NCBI GenBank assembly: GCA_039914705.1
Contig: JBDSOT010000054.1
Coordinates: 1-29,304 of the forward strand
Source: JBDSTW01 sp039914705
Lineage (GTDB): Bacteria > Pseudomonadota > Gammaproteobacteria > SURF-13
Length of the DNA stretch: 29,304 nt
Direction of reading: 5' to 3'
The notes under the pieces are model-generated. The model was not told where the DNA came from, did no database searches, and saw only the letters and a list, made by a program, of their open reading frames with translations. Below are positions 1-8,686 of this stretch, piece after piece. Each line of letters starts with the position of its first letter. Within the stretch, counting starts at the first letter, position 1. A program made the translations under genes and the position numbers.

Positions 1-143
1 ATTGTTATTCATAGATATAGTAGTTCTGTCTTGATGCCTTCAATACCTCCAATACAATCACATACCGTTTTCAGCACAAGGAATCGCTCCAGTCATTCTG
101 TTAAAGTACCCGGCACCTTCAATAAGCCTTCACTTTATTGCCC
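1..143. other. Left-edge non-coding stretch
   Basis: This is the AT-rich leader before the first gene. I see no ORF of note, no tRNA and no convincing promoter or Shine-Dalgarno sequence. Confidence 0.4.
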
Positions 144-1025
144 ATGAATACCAAACCACACCGCGACACGATCTTCGTGGAAGATGCCGTGATCCTCAGC
201 CATCAGGCCTATGCCGGGGATCAGTACATTTTGCGTGTGCAGGCCCCGCAGTGTGCCGCACATGCCAAACCGGGTAGCTTCGCTCATATAAGCTGCGGCC
301 TGGCTTTGCCGATGCGCCGCCCGCTTTCGATCATGCGCGTCGATGCCGACGCGGGCTGGGTGGAGTTTTTGTACAAGATTTTAGGTGAGGGCACGCGGCT
401 ATTAGCAATGCGGGAGGTTGGCGATTCCATAAGCCTGATGGGGCCGATCGGCATGCCGTTTGTGCCGCATCCTGACAAACCGCGCGCGTTGTTGATCGGC
501 GGTGGCGTGGGCATTCCGCCCATGGTGTTCATCGCCGATGTGCTGCGCAATTTAGTTAGTTATCGGCCCTTTGTCATTATGGGTTCCGAGGTTCCCTTTC
601 CCTTCACCGCGCGGCCCTCGCGCTTTGTGGTACCGGGCATGCCGGACGGGGTGATTGCGGCGATGCCGTTAATGGAAGAGTGGGAAATTCCGAGTCGGCT
701 GGCAAGCTTGCAGGGTTATCCGGGGTGCTTCGAGGGTTATGTCACGGAGCTGGCGCGCGCGTATCTTGATGCCTTGACTCCCGCACAACGCGCAGAGATT
801 GAGATATTCACCTGCGGCCCGACACCGATGCTCAAGGCCGTGGCAAAACTGGCACGCGACTATGACTTACCGTGTCAGGTGTCACTTGAGGAATTCATGG
901 CCTGCGCGGTGGGCGGTTGCGCGGGATGTACGGTGTTGGTACAAACCCCGCGCGGCCCGGCCATGAAGCGCGTATGTGTGGACGGGCCGGTGTTCGAGGC
1001 GGCTAGTATCATCGGTTTCGAATAG
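144..1025 (+). CDS. pyrK: PyrK-like dihydroorotate dehydrogenase electron-transfer subunit
   Basis: This is a flavin/iron-sulfur reductase of the ferredoxin-NADP reductase superfamily. PyrK passes electrons from dihydroorotate dehydrogenase to NAD in pyrimidine synthesis. The FAD-binding motif RPLS lies near residue 60, a nucleotide-binding GGGVGIPP near 120 and a CGP motif near 224. The C-terminal cysteines C-x4-C-x2-C-x15-C (about residues 254-278) fit the PyrK [2Fe-2S] loop. A TTG at 138 is in frame two codons upstream. I prefer the ATG at 144, although neither has a visible ribosome binding site. No pyrD is adjacent, so the partner is unknown and another NAD(P)H-dependent reductase role is possible. 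It converges on pilU. Confidence 0.75.
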   Translation: MNTKPHRDTIFVEDAVILSHQAYAGDQYILRVQAPQCAAHAKPGSFAHISCGLALPMRRPLSIMRVDADAGWVEFLYKILGEGTRLLAMREVGDSISLMGPIGMPFVPHPDKPRALLIGGGVGIPPMVFIADVLRNLVSYRPFVIMGSEVPFPFTARPSRFVVPGMPDGVIAAMPLMEEWEIPSRLASLQGYPGCFEGYVTELARAYLDALTPAQRAEIEIFTCGPTPMLKAVAKLARDYDLPCQVSLEEFMACAVGGCAGCTVLVQTPRGPAMKRVCVDGPVFEAASIIGFE

Positions 1026-1044
1026 CCTGAAAATTGCACCCGCC

Positions 1045-1058
1045 TTTTACATGTAAAA
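1045..1058. repeat. 14-bp AT-rich palindrome between convergent genes
   Basis: TTTTACATGTAAAA is a perfect palindrome in the 64-bp gap between the converging pyrK-like and pilU genes. It might help end transcription, but the stem has little GC, so this is weak. Confidence 0.3.
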
Positions 1059-1089
1059 ATCTAATAGTGGTCTGCGATTAATTTTCTGT

Positions 1090-2217
1090 TTAGTGATCCT
1101 GCGTATCCAGCAACGTCATACCGTCCAGTTTTGCATTTAGCTTTCCTACACCGTCCTTGTCGCCGAGTTTGATCATCAGGCGCACCTCGTTGGCCGAATC
1201 GGCGTAGCGAATCGCATCTTCCTGGCTTATATGGCCGTTTATAAACAGCTCATACAAGGCCTGATCGAAGGTCTTCATGCCGGCCTCGGTGGAGCGCGTC
1301 ATCAGCGATTTCAGTTCATGCACCTCGCCCTTCAGGATTAAGGTGGCCGCGAGCGGTGTGTTTATCAATATCTCAATGGCGGCGCGGCGACCCTTGCCGT
1401 CCGGCGTCGGGATCAGGCGCTGTGCGATGATGGCCTTGAGGTTCAGGGATAAATCCATGAGCAATTGCGAGCGCCGCTCTTCGGGAAAGAAATTAATGAT
1501 GCGGTCGAGCGCCTGATTGGCACTGTTGGCATGCAGCGTCGACAGACATAAATGCCCGGTTTCGGCGAAGGCAATGGCGTGCTCCATGGTCTCGCGTGCA
1601 CGAATTTCACCGATCAGGATTACGTCCGGTGCCTGCCGCAAGGTATTCTTCAGCGCCATCTCGAATGAATCGGTATCAACGCCCACTTCGCGCTGGGTAA
1701 CGATGCAGCCTTGATGTTGATGAACAAACTCAATCGGATCTTCGATGGTAATAATATGGCCTGCGCTATTTTGATTGCGGTGGCCGACCATAGCCGCGAG
1801 CGATGTGGACTTACCGGAACCTGTCGCGCCCACAAAGATCACCAGGCCGCGTTTGGTCATCGCGATTTCTTTAATAATCGGCGGCAGGTTCAAGTCATCC
1901 AGCTTGGGAATAATGCTCTCGATCTTGCGCAACACCATACCCACACTATTGCGTTGCTGAAAGATATTGACGCGAAAGCGGCCTATGCCCGTTGGGCTGA
2001 TCGCAAAATTACACTCGCGGGTTTCCTGAAAATCCTTGCGTTGCTCCGCATTCATTATGCTGAACGCAACCTCGCGTGCCTGGTCTGCTGTCAGCACAGT
2101 TTGGGAAACCGGCGTGAGCTTTCCATGAATTTTTATGCTGGGCGGAAAGCCTGCGGTGATAAATAAATCGGAGCCATTCTTCTGCACCATGAGTTGCAGC
2201 AGGGAATTAAAATCCAT
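1090..2217 (-). CDS. pilU: Type IV pilus retraction ATPase PilU
   Basis: PilU is a cytoplasmic hexameric AAA+ ATPase that assists PilT in depolymerising type IV pili during twitching. The 375-residue protein shows Walker A GATGSGKST at 130-138, the Walker B region with LIGEIR (Glu204), and the His box ETGHLCLSTLHA at 219-230. PilU-type features are the start MDFNSLLQLM, the phrases HQHQGCIVTQREVG and LRQAPDVILIGE, and a C-terminal tail running past residue 345. It lies 27 bp downstream of pilT in the same direction and is very probably cotranscribed. The length is near the usual 380 residues. Confidence 0.95.
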   Translation of the reverse strand: MDFNSLLQLMVQKNGSDLFITAGFPPSIKIHGKLTPVSQTVLTADQAREVAFSIMNAEQRKDFQETRECNFAISPTGIGRFRVNIFQQRNSVGMVLRKIESIIPKLDDLNLPPIIKEIAMTKRGLVIFVGATGSGKSTSLAAMVGHRNQNSAGHIITIEDPIEFVHQHQGCIVTQREVGVDTDSFEMALKNTLRQAPDVILIGEIRARETMEHAIAFAETGHLCLSTLHANSANQALDRIINFFPEERRSQLLMDLSLNLKAIIAQRLIPTPDGKGRRAAIEILINTPLAATLILKGEVHELKSLMTRSTEAGMKTFDQALYELFINGHISQEDAIRYADSANEVRLMIKLGDKDGVGKLNAKLDGMTLLDTQDH

Positions 2218-2244
2218 GTCATGTCCGCCTTTTTTATTTGAAGT

Positions 2245-3282
2245 TTATTTGAAATATTCTTTATTCATGGCACGCATGCGCGCCTCGGCCTTGTCCACCT
2301 GCCCTTTGCGCACCAGTTCTTGCAGACATTGATCGAGCGTCTGCATGCCGATGGCCTGGCTGGTTTGGATCGCGGAGTACATCTGCGGCACCTTGTTCTC
2401 GCGGATCAAGTTGCGGATCGCCGGGGTGCCGATCATGATCTCGTGCGCGGCAATGCGCCCGCCGCCGGTCTTTTTCAGCAATGTCTGTGAGATTACCGCG
2501 CGCAGCGATTCGGACAGCATCGAACGCACCATGTCTTTTTCCGCCGCTGGAAACACATCAATAATACGGTCAATGGTCTTGGCCGCCGAACTGGTGTGCA
2601 AGGTGCCGAATACCAGATGGCCGGTCTCGGCTGCCGAGAGCGCCAGCCGTATGGTTTCAAGATCGCGCATCTCGCCCACCAGAATAATATCCGGGTCTTC
2701 GCGCAGGGCCGAGCGCAGGGCCTCGCTGAATCCCAAGGTATCGCGATGCACCTCGCGCTGATTGATCAGGCACTTCTTGCTCTCGTGCACAAATTCAATC
2801 GGATCTTCAATGGTTAAAATGTGCGCGTGTTCGCTTTCATTCTTGTAATTAATCATCGCCGCCAGCGTGGTGGATTTACCCGAACCGGTCGGGCCGGTCA
2901 CCAGCACAACGCCGCGCGGCACATCGGTAATCTCCTTGAATATCGGTGGGCAGCCCAGGTCTTCCAACGAGAGTATCTTCGAGGGAATGGTGCGAAACAC
3001 CGCGCCGGCCCCGCGATTTTGATTGAAGGCATTGACACGGAAACGCGCCAAGCCGGGAATCTCGAAGGAGAAATCGGTCTCGTAGAATTCCTCGAAATCC
3101 TTGCGCTGCCGGTCATTCATGATGTCGTAGACCATCGCATACACGCCCTTGTGATCCAGGCTGGGCAGATTAATGCGGCGAATATCGCCGTCCACTCGTA
3201 TCATCGGCGGCAGCCCGGCGGACAGATGTAAGTCAGAGGCCTTGTTCTTGACGCTAAAACCCAGTAGTTCGGAAATATCCAT
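2245..3282 (-). CDS. pilT: Type IV pilus retraction ATPase PilT
   Basis: PilT powers pilus retraction, twitching motility and DNA uptake. At 345 residues it has the normal length. Walker A GPTGSGKST is at 130-138, Walker B with LVGEMRD (Glu204) follows, and the His box ETGHLVFGTLHT is at 219-230. The AIRNLIRE motif near 288-295, needed for retraction in studied PilT proteins, is intact. The start MDISELL is the usual one. The gene is first of a pilT-pilU pair and is divergent from yggS across about 100 bp, a common gammaproteobacterial arrangement. Confidence 0.97.
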   Translation of the reverse strand: MDISELLGFSVKNKASDLHLSAGLPPMIRVDGDIRRINLPSLDHKGVYAMVYDIMNDRQRKDFEEFYETDFSFEIPGLARFRVNAFNQNRGAGAVFRTIPSKILSLEDLGCPPIFKEITDVPRGVVLVTGPTGSGKSTTLAAMINYKNESEHAHILTIEDPIEFVHESKKCLINQREVHRDTLGFSEALRSALREDPDIILVGEMRDLETIRLALSAAETGHLVFGTLHTSSAAKTIDRIIDVFPAAEKDMVRSMLSESLRAVISQTLLKKTGGGRIAAHEIMIGTPAIRNLIRENKVPQMYSAIQTSQAIGMQTLDQCLQELVRKGQVDKAEARMRAMNKEYFK

Positions 3283-3382
3283 AAATATCCTTAATTTTTA
3301 ATTATCGTAATGACTTATGCCAATGCGGCAGCTGATTTAAACTGTTAGCAGACTCGCCTCCTTAATAAAATACGGCCTAACC

Positions 3383-4096
3383 ATGGACACGAACGCCTCT
3401 ATTCAAACCCGGCTGATCGCTGTGCGCGAGCGCATCGCGCAGGCTGAACTGCGTTTTGGCCGGGAACCGGGCGCGGTCCAACTACTTGCAGTCAGCAAAA
3501 CCTTCTCTGTTGAATGCATACTCGGTGCCATCCGGGCCGGGCAACAGCAATTTGGCGAAAATTATTTTCAGGAGGCGCAGGAGAAGATTGCCGACGGTAG
3601 ACTAAGCGCGGCGGCTGTGGAATGGCATTATATCGGCCCCGTGCAGGGCAACAAGGCCGCCAGGATCGCATGCGTCTTTGATTGGGTGCATACGGTGGAT
3701 AAACCAGCCATCGCCGAACGTCTCAATCAGCAGCGCCCCGCGCATCTACCACCGCTGAATATCTGTTTGCAGGTCAACGTCAGCGCGGAATCCACCAAGG
3801 GCGGCGTAAGCCTGGATCAATTACCCGGTCTGGCTGTGGCAATGCTTGATTTGCCGCGCCTGCGCCTGCGCGGGTTAATGGCCATCCCTAAACCCGCTGC
3901 GGATTTTGCGCAGCAACGCCTGCCCTTTCGCGCACTGCGCAAGGCCTTCGACCAATTGCGCGCCACCGGCTTGGCCCTCGATACCCTGTCCATGGGCATG
4001 TCGGATGATCTGGAGGCAGCGATTGCCGAGGGCGCGACGCTGGTCCGTGTGGGCACCGCCATCTTCGGCGCACGTCAGGCGTCAGAGGTTTTGTAA
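3383..4096 (+). CDS. yggS: PLP homeostasis protein (YggS/PLPBP family)
   Basis: This is a single-domain alanine-racemase-fold protein that binds pyridoxal 5'-phosphate and helps balance cellular B6 vitamers. It has no known enzymatic reaction. The PLP lysine is Lys39 in LLAVSKTF. Other family marks are FGENYFQEA, EWHYIGPVQGNK, CLQVNVS, GLMAIP, LSMGMSDDLEAAI and VRVGTAIFG. At 237 residues it is full length. It is the first gene of yggS-proC-yggT, divergent from pilT, with 86 bp before proC. Confidence 0.95.
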   Translation: MDTNASIQTRLIAVRERIAQAELRFGREPGAVQLLAVSKTFSVECILGAIRAGQQQFGENYFQEAQEKIADGRLSAAAVEWHYIGPVQGNKAARIACVFDWVHTVDKPAIAERLNQQRPAHLPPLNICLQVNVSAESTKGGVSLDQLPGLAVAMLDLPRLRLRGLMAIPKPAADFAQQRLPFRALRKAFDQLRATGLALDTLSMGMSDDLEAAIAEGATLVRVGTAIFGARQASEVL

Positions 4097-4182
4097 GAGT
4101 CCGGTAATTAACACGAAGTCGTGCCGGGTGCCGGCTCGCGCTTAGTCTTTTTTGTGTCAATGCGCTAAACTTCAGGGTAAGC

Positions 4183-5022
4183 ATGGACAGAAAAATGAAA
4201 AATACTCACATCGCCTTTATCGGCGGCGGAAACATGGCAAGCAGCCTTATAGGCGGTCTAATTGCTGATGGTTGTGCGGCGCACAATATCTGGGTTGCCG
4301 ATCCGGATGCCGCCAAACTGGCGGAGCTGAAGGCGCGTTTTTCGGTAAACACCACGCACTCCAATCAACAAGCCGCAGCGCAAGCACAGACTGTGATCCT
4401 CGCCGTTAAGCCGCAGGCCTTGCGTGCTGTGGCCCAGGACCTGGCCGCTACGGTGAAACACTATAAACCGCTGGTGATTTCGATTGCCGCCGGCCTCCGC
4501 ATATCTAGTATCGATGCGTGGTTAGGCGGCGCGGCTGCCATTGTGCGGGCCATGCCCAACACCCCCGCATTAGTACAAAGCGGGGCGACTGCTTTATATG
4601 CCAATGCATTGGTTTCCGCTGACCAGCACGGTCTCGCCGAATCAATCCTGCGCGCCGTCGGTATGGTTTTATGGCTGGATGACGAGGCGCAGATGGACGC
4701 CGTCACTGCGCTGTCGGGCAGCGGCCCGGCGTATTTTTTTCTGGTGATGGAGGTGCTGGAGAATGCGGCGGTACGATTAGGCCTGGCGCGTAATGATGCG
4801 CGCCTGCTTACCTTGCAGACTGCCTTTGGTGCCGCCAAGATGGCCCTAGAGAGCGCAGAACATAGCGCCGCGCTACGCGCACGGGTGACATCAAAGGGCG
4901 GCACCACGGAACGCGCCGTTCAGGTATTACAGGAAGGCGGCATCCAGGACTTGTTCGACGAAGCGTTGCAAGCGGGACGTGCGCGCTCCGATGAGCTTGC
5001 AATATTGTTGGGGGCTGCATAA
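4183..5022 (+). CDS. proC: Pyrroline-5-carboxylate reductase
   Basis: ProC reduces 1-pyrroline-5-carboxylate to L-proline with NAD(P)H, the last step of proline synthesis. The N-terminal Rossmann motif IGGGNMA is at about 13-19. SALSGSGPAYFF and the C-terminal signature around SKGGTTERAV are present. I chose the ATG at 4183 because AGGG lies 5 bases upstream. The ATG at 4195 (MKNTHIAF) matches the usual family start but lacks a good ribosome binding site. The stop TAA overlaps the yggT start by one base (TAATG), indicating translational coupling. Confidence 0.95.
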   Translation: MDRKMKNTHIAFIGGGNMASSLIGGLIADGCAAHNIWVADPDAAKLAELKARFSVNTTHSNQQAAAQAQTVILAVKPQALRAVAQDLAATVKHYKPLVISIAAGLRISSIDAWLGGAAAIVRAMPNTPALVQSGATALYANALVSADQHGLAESILRAVGMVLWLDDEAQMDAVTALSGSGPAYFFLVMEVLENAAVRLGLARNDARLLTLQTAFGAAKMALESAEHSAALRARVTSKGGTTERAVQVLQEGGIQDLFDEALQAGRARSDELAILLGAA

Positions 5023-5600
5023 TGGGCGGGGCTTATTTCAGCAATGCGGGCGTATTTCTGGTGCAGACCCTGTTCGGGCTATATATCCTGGCCGTGATGT
5101 TGCGGCTGTTGCTGCAAATGGTACGCGCCAGTTTTTATAACCCGCTCTCGCAGTTTCTGGTGAAAATTACCAATCCTGTCCTGGTGCCGTTGCGGCGCAT
5201 CATTCCCGGTATTGCGGGGTTTGATGTGGCATCTCTGCTGTTACTGCTGGCCTTGCAATTATTGCAACTGGTGTTGATAGCACTGATGCTGGATCAAGGT
5301 CTCAGTATCGGCGGTTTAGTGGTGTTGGCCATTGCCAAATTGATTGGCTTGCTGGTCAATGTGTTTTTTTTCTCGATCCTGATTCAGGTAATTTTGAGCT
5401 GGGTGCGTCCGGGCGATGACAGCCCTGTGAGCGCGCTGATCTATAGTCTGAACGAACCCTTGCTGGGACCGGCCCGCCGCCTGTTGCCGGCGATGGGGGG
5501 CTTTGATTTATCGCCGATCCTGGTGATGATCGGCTTGCAGTTGACATCCCTGTTAGTGGTTGCCCCGCTAACCGACTTGGCCTTGAGGCTGATGAGCTAG
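5022..5600 (+). CDS. yggT: YggT family integral membrane protein
   Basis: This 192-residue inner-membrane protein is made of two YggT repeats. Each has a hydrophobic helix, an SxFYNPLSQFLVKITNP- or SPVSALIYSLNEPLLGPAR-like loop with arginines, and a further hydrophobic segment, giving about four transmembrane segments. The RRIIPGIAGFDVASLL and RRLLPAMGGFDLSPIL pair shows the internal duplication. The family's role is not settled; links to osmotic tolerance have been proposed. Translation is coupled to proC by the TAATG overlap. Confidence 0.92.
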   Translation: MGGAYFSNAGVFLVQTLFGLYILAVMLRLLLQMVRASFYNPLSQFLVKITNPVLVPLRRIIPGIAGFDVASLLLLLALQLLQLVLIALMLDQGLSIGGLVVLAIAKLIGLLVNVFFFSILIQVILSWVRPGDDSPVSALIYSLNEPLLGPARRLLPAMGGFDLSPILVMIGLQLTSLLVVAPLTDLALRLMS

Positions 5601-5790
5601 CTGTCCCGGCGCACCACACACTCTAAATCCACTGACTCTCCTCACCCTCGGGTACTTATCGCACTTAGCCTTCGCATAGCGATAAATTTGCTGAACCGCG
5701 TAACGTGATTATGGTCAATAGTCTTATACGGCTGTGCATTAAATCTGCGTTAAACAAGCCCTTGTCTGGCTAATTTCTTGAGGAAAGGCA

Positions 5791-6144
5791 ATGCCTATTG
5801 ATGAGCGTAATGCTGGCTTTATCGTAGAAAGTGTAAGCGAAGATGGCCGCCCGTTCCGGCCGAGCGATTGGGTAGAACGTATTTCATCGCAACTGGCCAG
5901 CTACGGCGTAGATCACCGCCTGCATTACGCCGACAGCGCGCACCCCTGCACGATTGAGGGTGCCAAGTGTCTGTGCGTGAAAAAGATATTGAAGGAGGAA
6001 AATCCTGCCGCCTATCAGTTCATCCTGAAATTTGCGGCGGATAATCAGTTGCGCGTACTCGAAGACCGGCGCAGCTATTTACCGGACACCTCAGGGGATC
6101 GCCGCTCTGATGCCCGCGGCGAACGGCGTTCTTCGCATTCGTAG
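5791..6144 (+). CDS. DUF3579 family protein
   Basis: This small soluble protein of 117 residues begins MPIDERNAGFIVESVSEDGR with FRPSDWVERI soon after, which I recognise as the DUF3579 family of beta- and gammaproteobacteria. The function is not known. Three cysteines fall in the stretch HPCTIEGAKCLC. The Shine-Dalgarno sequence GAGGAAAGG precedes the ATG. The last ~17 residues are Arg/Ser/Asp-rich and low in complexity, and the TAG stop (6142-6144) lies inside the palindromic repeat that follows. The natural C-terminus may therefore have been altered by the repeat. Confidence 0.75.
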   Translation: MPIDERNAGFIVESVSEDGRPFRPSDWVERISSQLASYGVDHRLHYADSAHPCTIEGAKCLCVKKILKEENPAAYQFILKFAADNQLRVLEDRRSYLPDTSGDRRSDARGERRSSHS

Positions 6145-6205
6145 GGTAGGCATTGCCCACCTTGAATCTAACCTTGTAAATGTTGGTGGGCGATGCCCAC
6201 CCTAC
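6141..6205. repeat. Nested palindromic intergenic repeat (REP-like)
   Basis: Two 21-bp arms, 6141-6161 and 6185-6205, are inverted copies with 2 mismatches around a 23-bp centre. Each arm is itself a palindrome: the right arm holds GGTGGGC-GAT-GCCCACC, a perfect 7-bp stem. The element fills the gap between the converging DUF3579 and parE genes, includes the DUF3579 stop codon, and ends 4 bp from the parE stop. It probably folds as a strong hairpin and could act as a two-way terminator. The GTAGGGTGGGC...GCCCACC type is a widespread bacterial intergenic repeat, from memory. Confidence 0.8.
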
Positions 6206-6209
6206 CATA

Positions 6210-8096
6210 CTAAACCTCGGCCAGATCGCCGCGCTGCTCCAGCCAATTTTTGCGATCGGGGGCGCGCTTCTTGGCGAGCAACATATCCATCAGGCCATTG
6301 GTGTTATCACCGGCACTCACGGTAAGTTGGATCAGGCGTCGCGTCTCCGGGTCGATGGTAGTAACGCGTAATTGCTGCGGGTTCATTTCCCCCAGCCCCT
6401 TAAAGCGCTGCACGCTCACCTTACCCTTAATATTTTCGGCGGCAATGCGGTCCAGTATGCCGCGCTTCTCTGCGTCATCCAGGGCATAAAATATTTCCTT
6501 GCCGACATCAATACGGTAGAGCGGCGGCATTGCGACATGGGCGTGGCCGGCTGCGACCAAGGCAGGAAAATGGCGCACGAATAATGCGCATAACAGTGTG
6601 GCGATGTGCGCGCCATCGGAGTCGGCATCGGCGAGGATGCAGACTTTCCCATAGCGCAGACCGCTAAGATCATCGGAACCTGGATCAACACCGATGGCCA
6701 CCGCGATATCGTGCACCTCCTGCGAGGCCAACACCTCGCCGGATGCGACCTCCCAGGTATTCAATATCTTGCCGCGCAGAGGCATGATGGCCTGAAATGT
6801 GCGATCGCGCGCCTGCTTGGCAGAACCGCCCGCCGAATCGCCTTCAACTAAAAATAATTCAGTGCGCGCCGTATCCTGCGAGGTGCAATCAGCGAGCTTG
6901 CCGGGCAAGGCCGGACCGCTGGTGATCTTTTTGCGCACCACATTCTTGGTGGCACGCATGCGTCCTTGCGCATTATTGATCGCAAGCTCGGCAAGGCGCT
7001 CGCCCATCTCGGTGTGCTGATTAAGCCACAGGCTGAAGGCGTCTTTGGTCACGCCCGAGACAAACACTGCGCACTCGCGTGACGATAAACGTTCCTTGGT
7101 CTGCCCGGAAAACTGCGGGTCTTGCAGCTTGACGGACAGAATGTAACTGCACTTATCCCACACGTCCTCGGGGATTAATTTGACGCCGCGCGGCAACAGA
7201 TTGCGAAATTCGCAAAACTCGCGCATTGCCTCGGTAAGACCTCCCCGCAAACCATTGACATGCGTGCCTCCCAAGGTCGTCGGGATCAGGTTGACGTAAC
7301 TCTCGGTGGTCATCTCGCCGCCCTCGGGCAACCATGCAAGCGCCCAGTCGGCGGCCTCGCTATTGCCTTGCAGGCTGCCGATAAACGGCTCGGCGGGCAA
7401 GATGGTCGCGCCCTTCAATTCGTCCAGCAAATACGCCTTGAGGCCGTCTTCGTAGCGCCACTCGTCAATCTCCCCGGTGGCTATATCGGTAAATTTAACG
7501 TACAGGCCCGGACATAAGACGGCCTTGGCGCGTAACACGTGTTTGAGGTGGGTGAGGGAAAATTTCGGCGTGTCGAAAAATTTCGCATCGGGCCAGAAGC
7601 GAATGGTGGTGCCGGTTACTGGTTTGGCTACCGCGCCGATGACGGTGAGTTCGGAAAGCTTATCGCCCGAGGCGAAGGCCATCTGGTATTCCTTGGCACC
7701 GCGCCGCACGCGGACTTCCAGCCGTTTGGACAAGGCATTGACCACGGAGATACCAACGCCGTGCAGGCCCCCTGAAAACTGGTAACTCTTGTTGGAAAAT
7801 TTACCGCCTGCGTGCAGTCGGGTGAGGATAACCTCGACGCCGGAGACACCCTCTTCGGGATGGATGTCCACCGGCATGCCGCGACCATCGTCGCGCACCT
7901 CCAGCGAACCGTCCCCGTGCAAACTCACTTCGATGCGGCCGGCATGTCCGGCAATGGCCTCATCGACGCTATTGTCGATGACCTCCTGAGCCAGATGATT
8001 GGGGCGCGAGGTATCCGTGTACATGCCCGGGCGCCTGCGCACCGGATCGAGTCCGGTTAATACCTCGATCGCGGCGGCATCGTAGACTTGGCTCAT
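6210..8096 (-). CDS. parE: DNA topoisomerase IV subunit B
   Basis: ParE is the ATPase subunit of topoisomerase IV, which decatenates daughter chromosomes together with ParC. The 628-residue length and the absence of the ~170-residue GyrB insert favour ParE over GyrB. The N-terminal GHKL ATPase shows RRPGMYTDTS, EVIDNSVDEA (Glu38 region), DDGRGMPV and GLHGVGISVVNALS. The Toprim domain shows LVEGDSAGGSAK and ADADSDGAHI. QRFKGLGEM lies near the C-terminus. The ATG at 8096 gives the usual MSQVYDAAAIEVL start. It lies 37 bp below the CNP1-like gene and may share its transcript. Confidence 0.95.
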   Translation of the reverse strand: MSQVYDAAAIEVLTGLDPVRRRPGMYTDTSRPNHLAQEVIDNSVDEAIAGHAGRIEVSLHGDGSLEVRDDGRGMPVDIHPEEGVSGVEVILTRLHAGGKFSNKSYQFSGGLHGVGISVVNALSKRLEVRVRRGAKEYQMAFASGDKLSELTVIGAVAKPVTGTTIRFWPDAKFFDTPKFSLTHLKHVLRAKAVLCPGLYVKFTDIATGEIDEWRYEDGLKAYLLDELKGATILPAEPFIGSLQGNSEAADWALAWLPEGGEMTTESYVNLIPTTLGGTHVNGLRGGLTEAMREFCEFRNLLPRGVKLIPEDVWDKCSYILSVKLQDPQFSGQTKERLSSRECAVFVSGVTKDAFSLWLNQHTEMGERLAELAINNAQGRMRATKNVVRKKITSGPALPGKLADCTSQDTARTELFLVEGDSAGGSAKQARDRTFQAIMPLRGKILNTWEVASGEVLASQEVHDIAVAIGVDPGSDDLSGLRYGKVCILADADSDGAHIATLLCALFVRHFPALVAAGHAHVAMPPLYRIDVGKEIFYALDDAEKRGILDRIAAENIKGKVSVQRFKGLGEMNPQQLRVTTIDPETRRLIQLTVSAGDNTNGLMDMLLAKKRAPDRKNWLEQRGDLAEV

Positions 8097-8133
8097 GGAT
8101 TAAATAGACCTCAAGGACAAACGTGAGTATGGA

Positions 8134-8667
8134 TTAATCGCTCAAGTTCGGTATGTGCTGAGGATAGCGAATGCGATCCAGTATCTGTTTTGGTTTGAGC
8201 GGTAATAAGTTGGTGCCGCACATGTAGTTTGCCAATTCCTTGCGGTAGGCGTTGGTGCCATTTCTGGGTACGCTCTGCCACTCCGGGGTCTTGTTTATAT
8301 AGAAGCTCGCGTCTGATGCCCCGTAGGCATACACCTTGTACTCGTCGAATCCGCAGCGCATACCCTCGCGCAGCACATTCTTGGCCCCGGAATCGGACTT
8401 GATAACGGTGGTGTAAGTTATCACGTTATCTTCGCCGAGCATGATCGTTTTACCGTCGATAAAAAACTCGAAGTCGGCATTAGTCATCTGAATATCAACG
8501 GGCAACAAATCTTCATCGCGCGGATAATTGGGCAATGCCTTGACAGCCTCTTTCCAGGCTGCGGGTTCGTCGAATTCATATTCAAATTCAGCCGGCGCGG
8601 CGAGCAGTGCTGAGCTTACTGCGGTGGCGACGAATACCAATACGATGCGCGAAAATTTGTTAACCAT
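8134..8667 (-). CDS. Secreted CNP1-like family protein
   Basis: This is a 177-residue exported protein. The start at 8667 gives a clear signal peptide: MVNKF, then a hydrophobic run ending in SSALLAAPA, with likely cleavage near residue 24. An AGGA sits upstream of this ATG. The longer frame starting at 8787 would overlap DUF3501 and destroy the signal. The mature part is acidic at first (EFEYEFDEPAAWKEAV), has ALPNYPRDEDLLPV, and carries two cysteines (RCGFDEYKVYAYG and YMCGTNLL). This resembles the CNP1-like family, whose function is unknown. It is 19 bp downstream of the DUF3501 gene. Confidence 0.7.
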   Translation of the reverse strand: MVNKFSRIVLVFVATAVSSALLAAPAEFEYEFDEPAAWKEAVKALPNYPRDEDLLPVDIQMTNADFEFFIDGKTIMLGEDNVITYTTVIKSDSGAKNVLREGMRCGFDEYKVYAYGASDASFYINKTPEWQSVPRNGTNAYRKELANYMCGTNLLPLKPKQILDRIRYPQHIPNLSD

Positions 8668-8686
8668 TGAGTTTTTCCTGCCCATA

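Noticed and set aside
6210..8096. Identification as GyrB
   Set aside because: The length of 628 residues, the lack of the GyrB insert and ParE-type wording near the start favour ParE.
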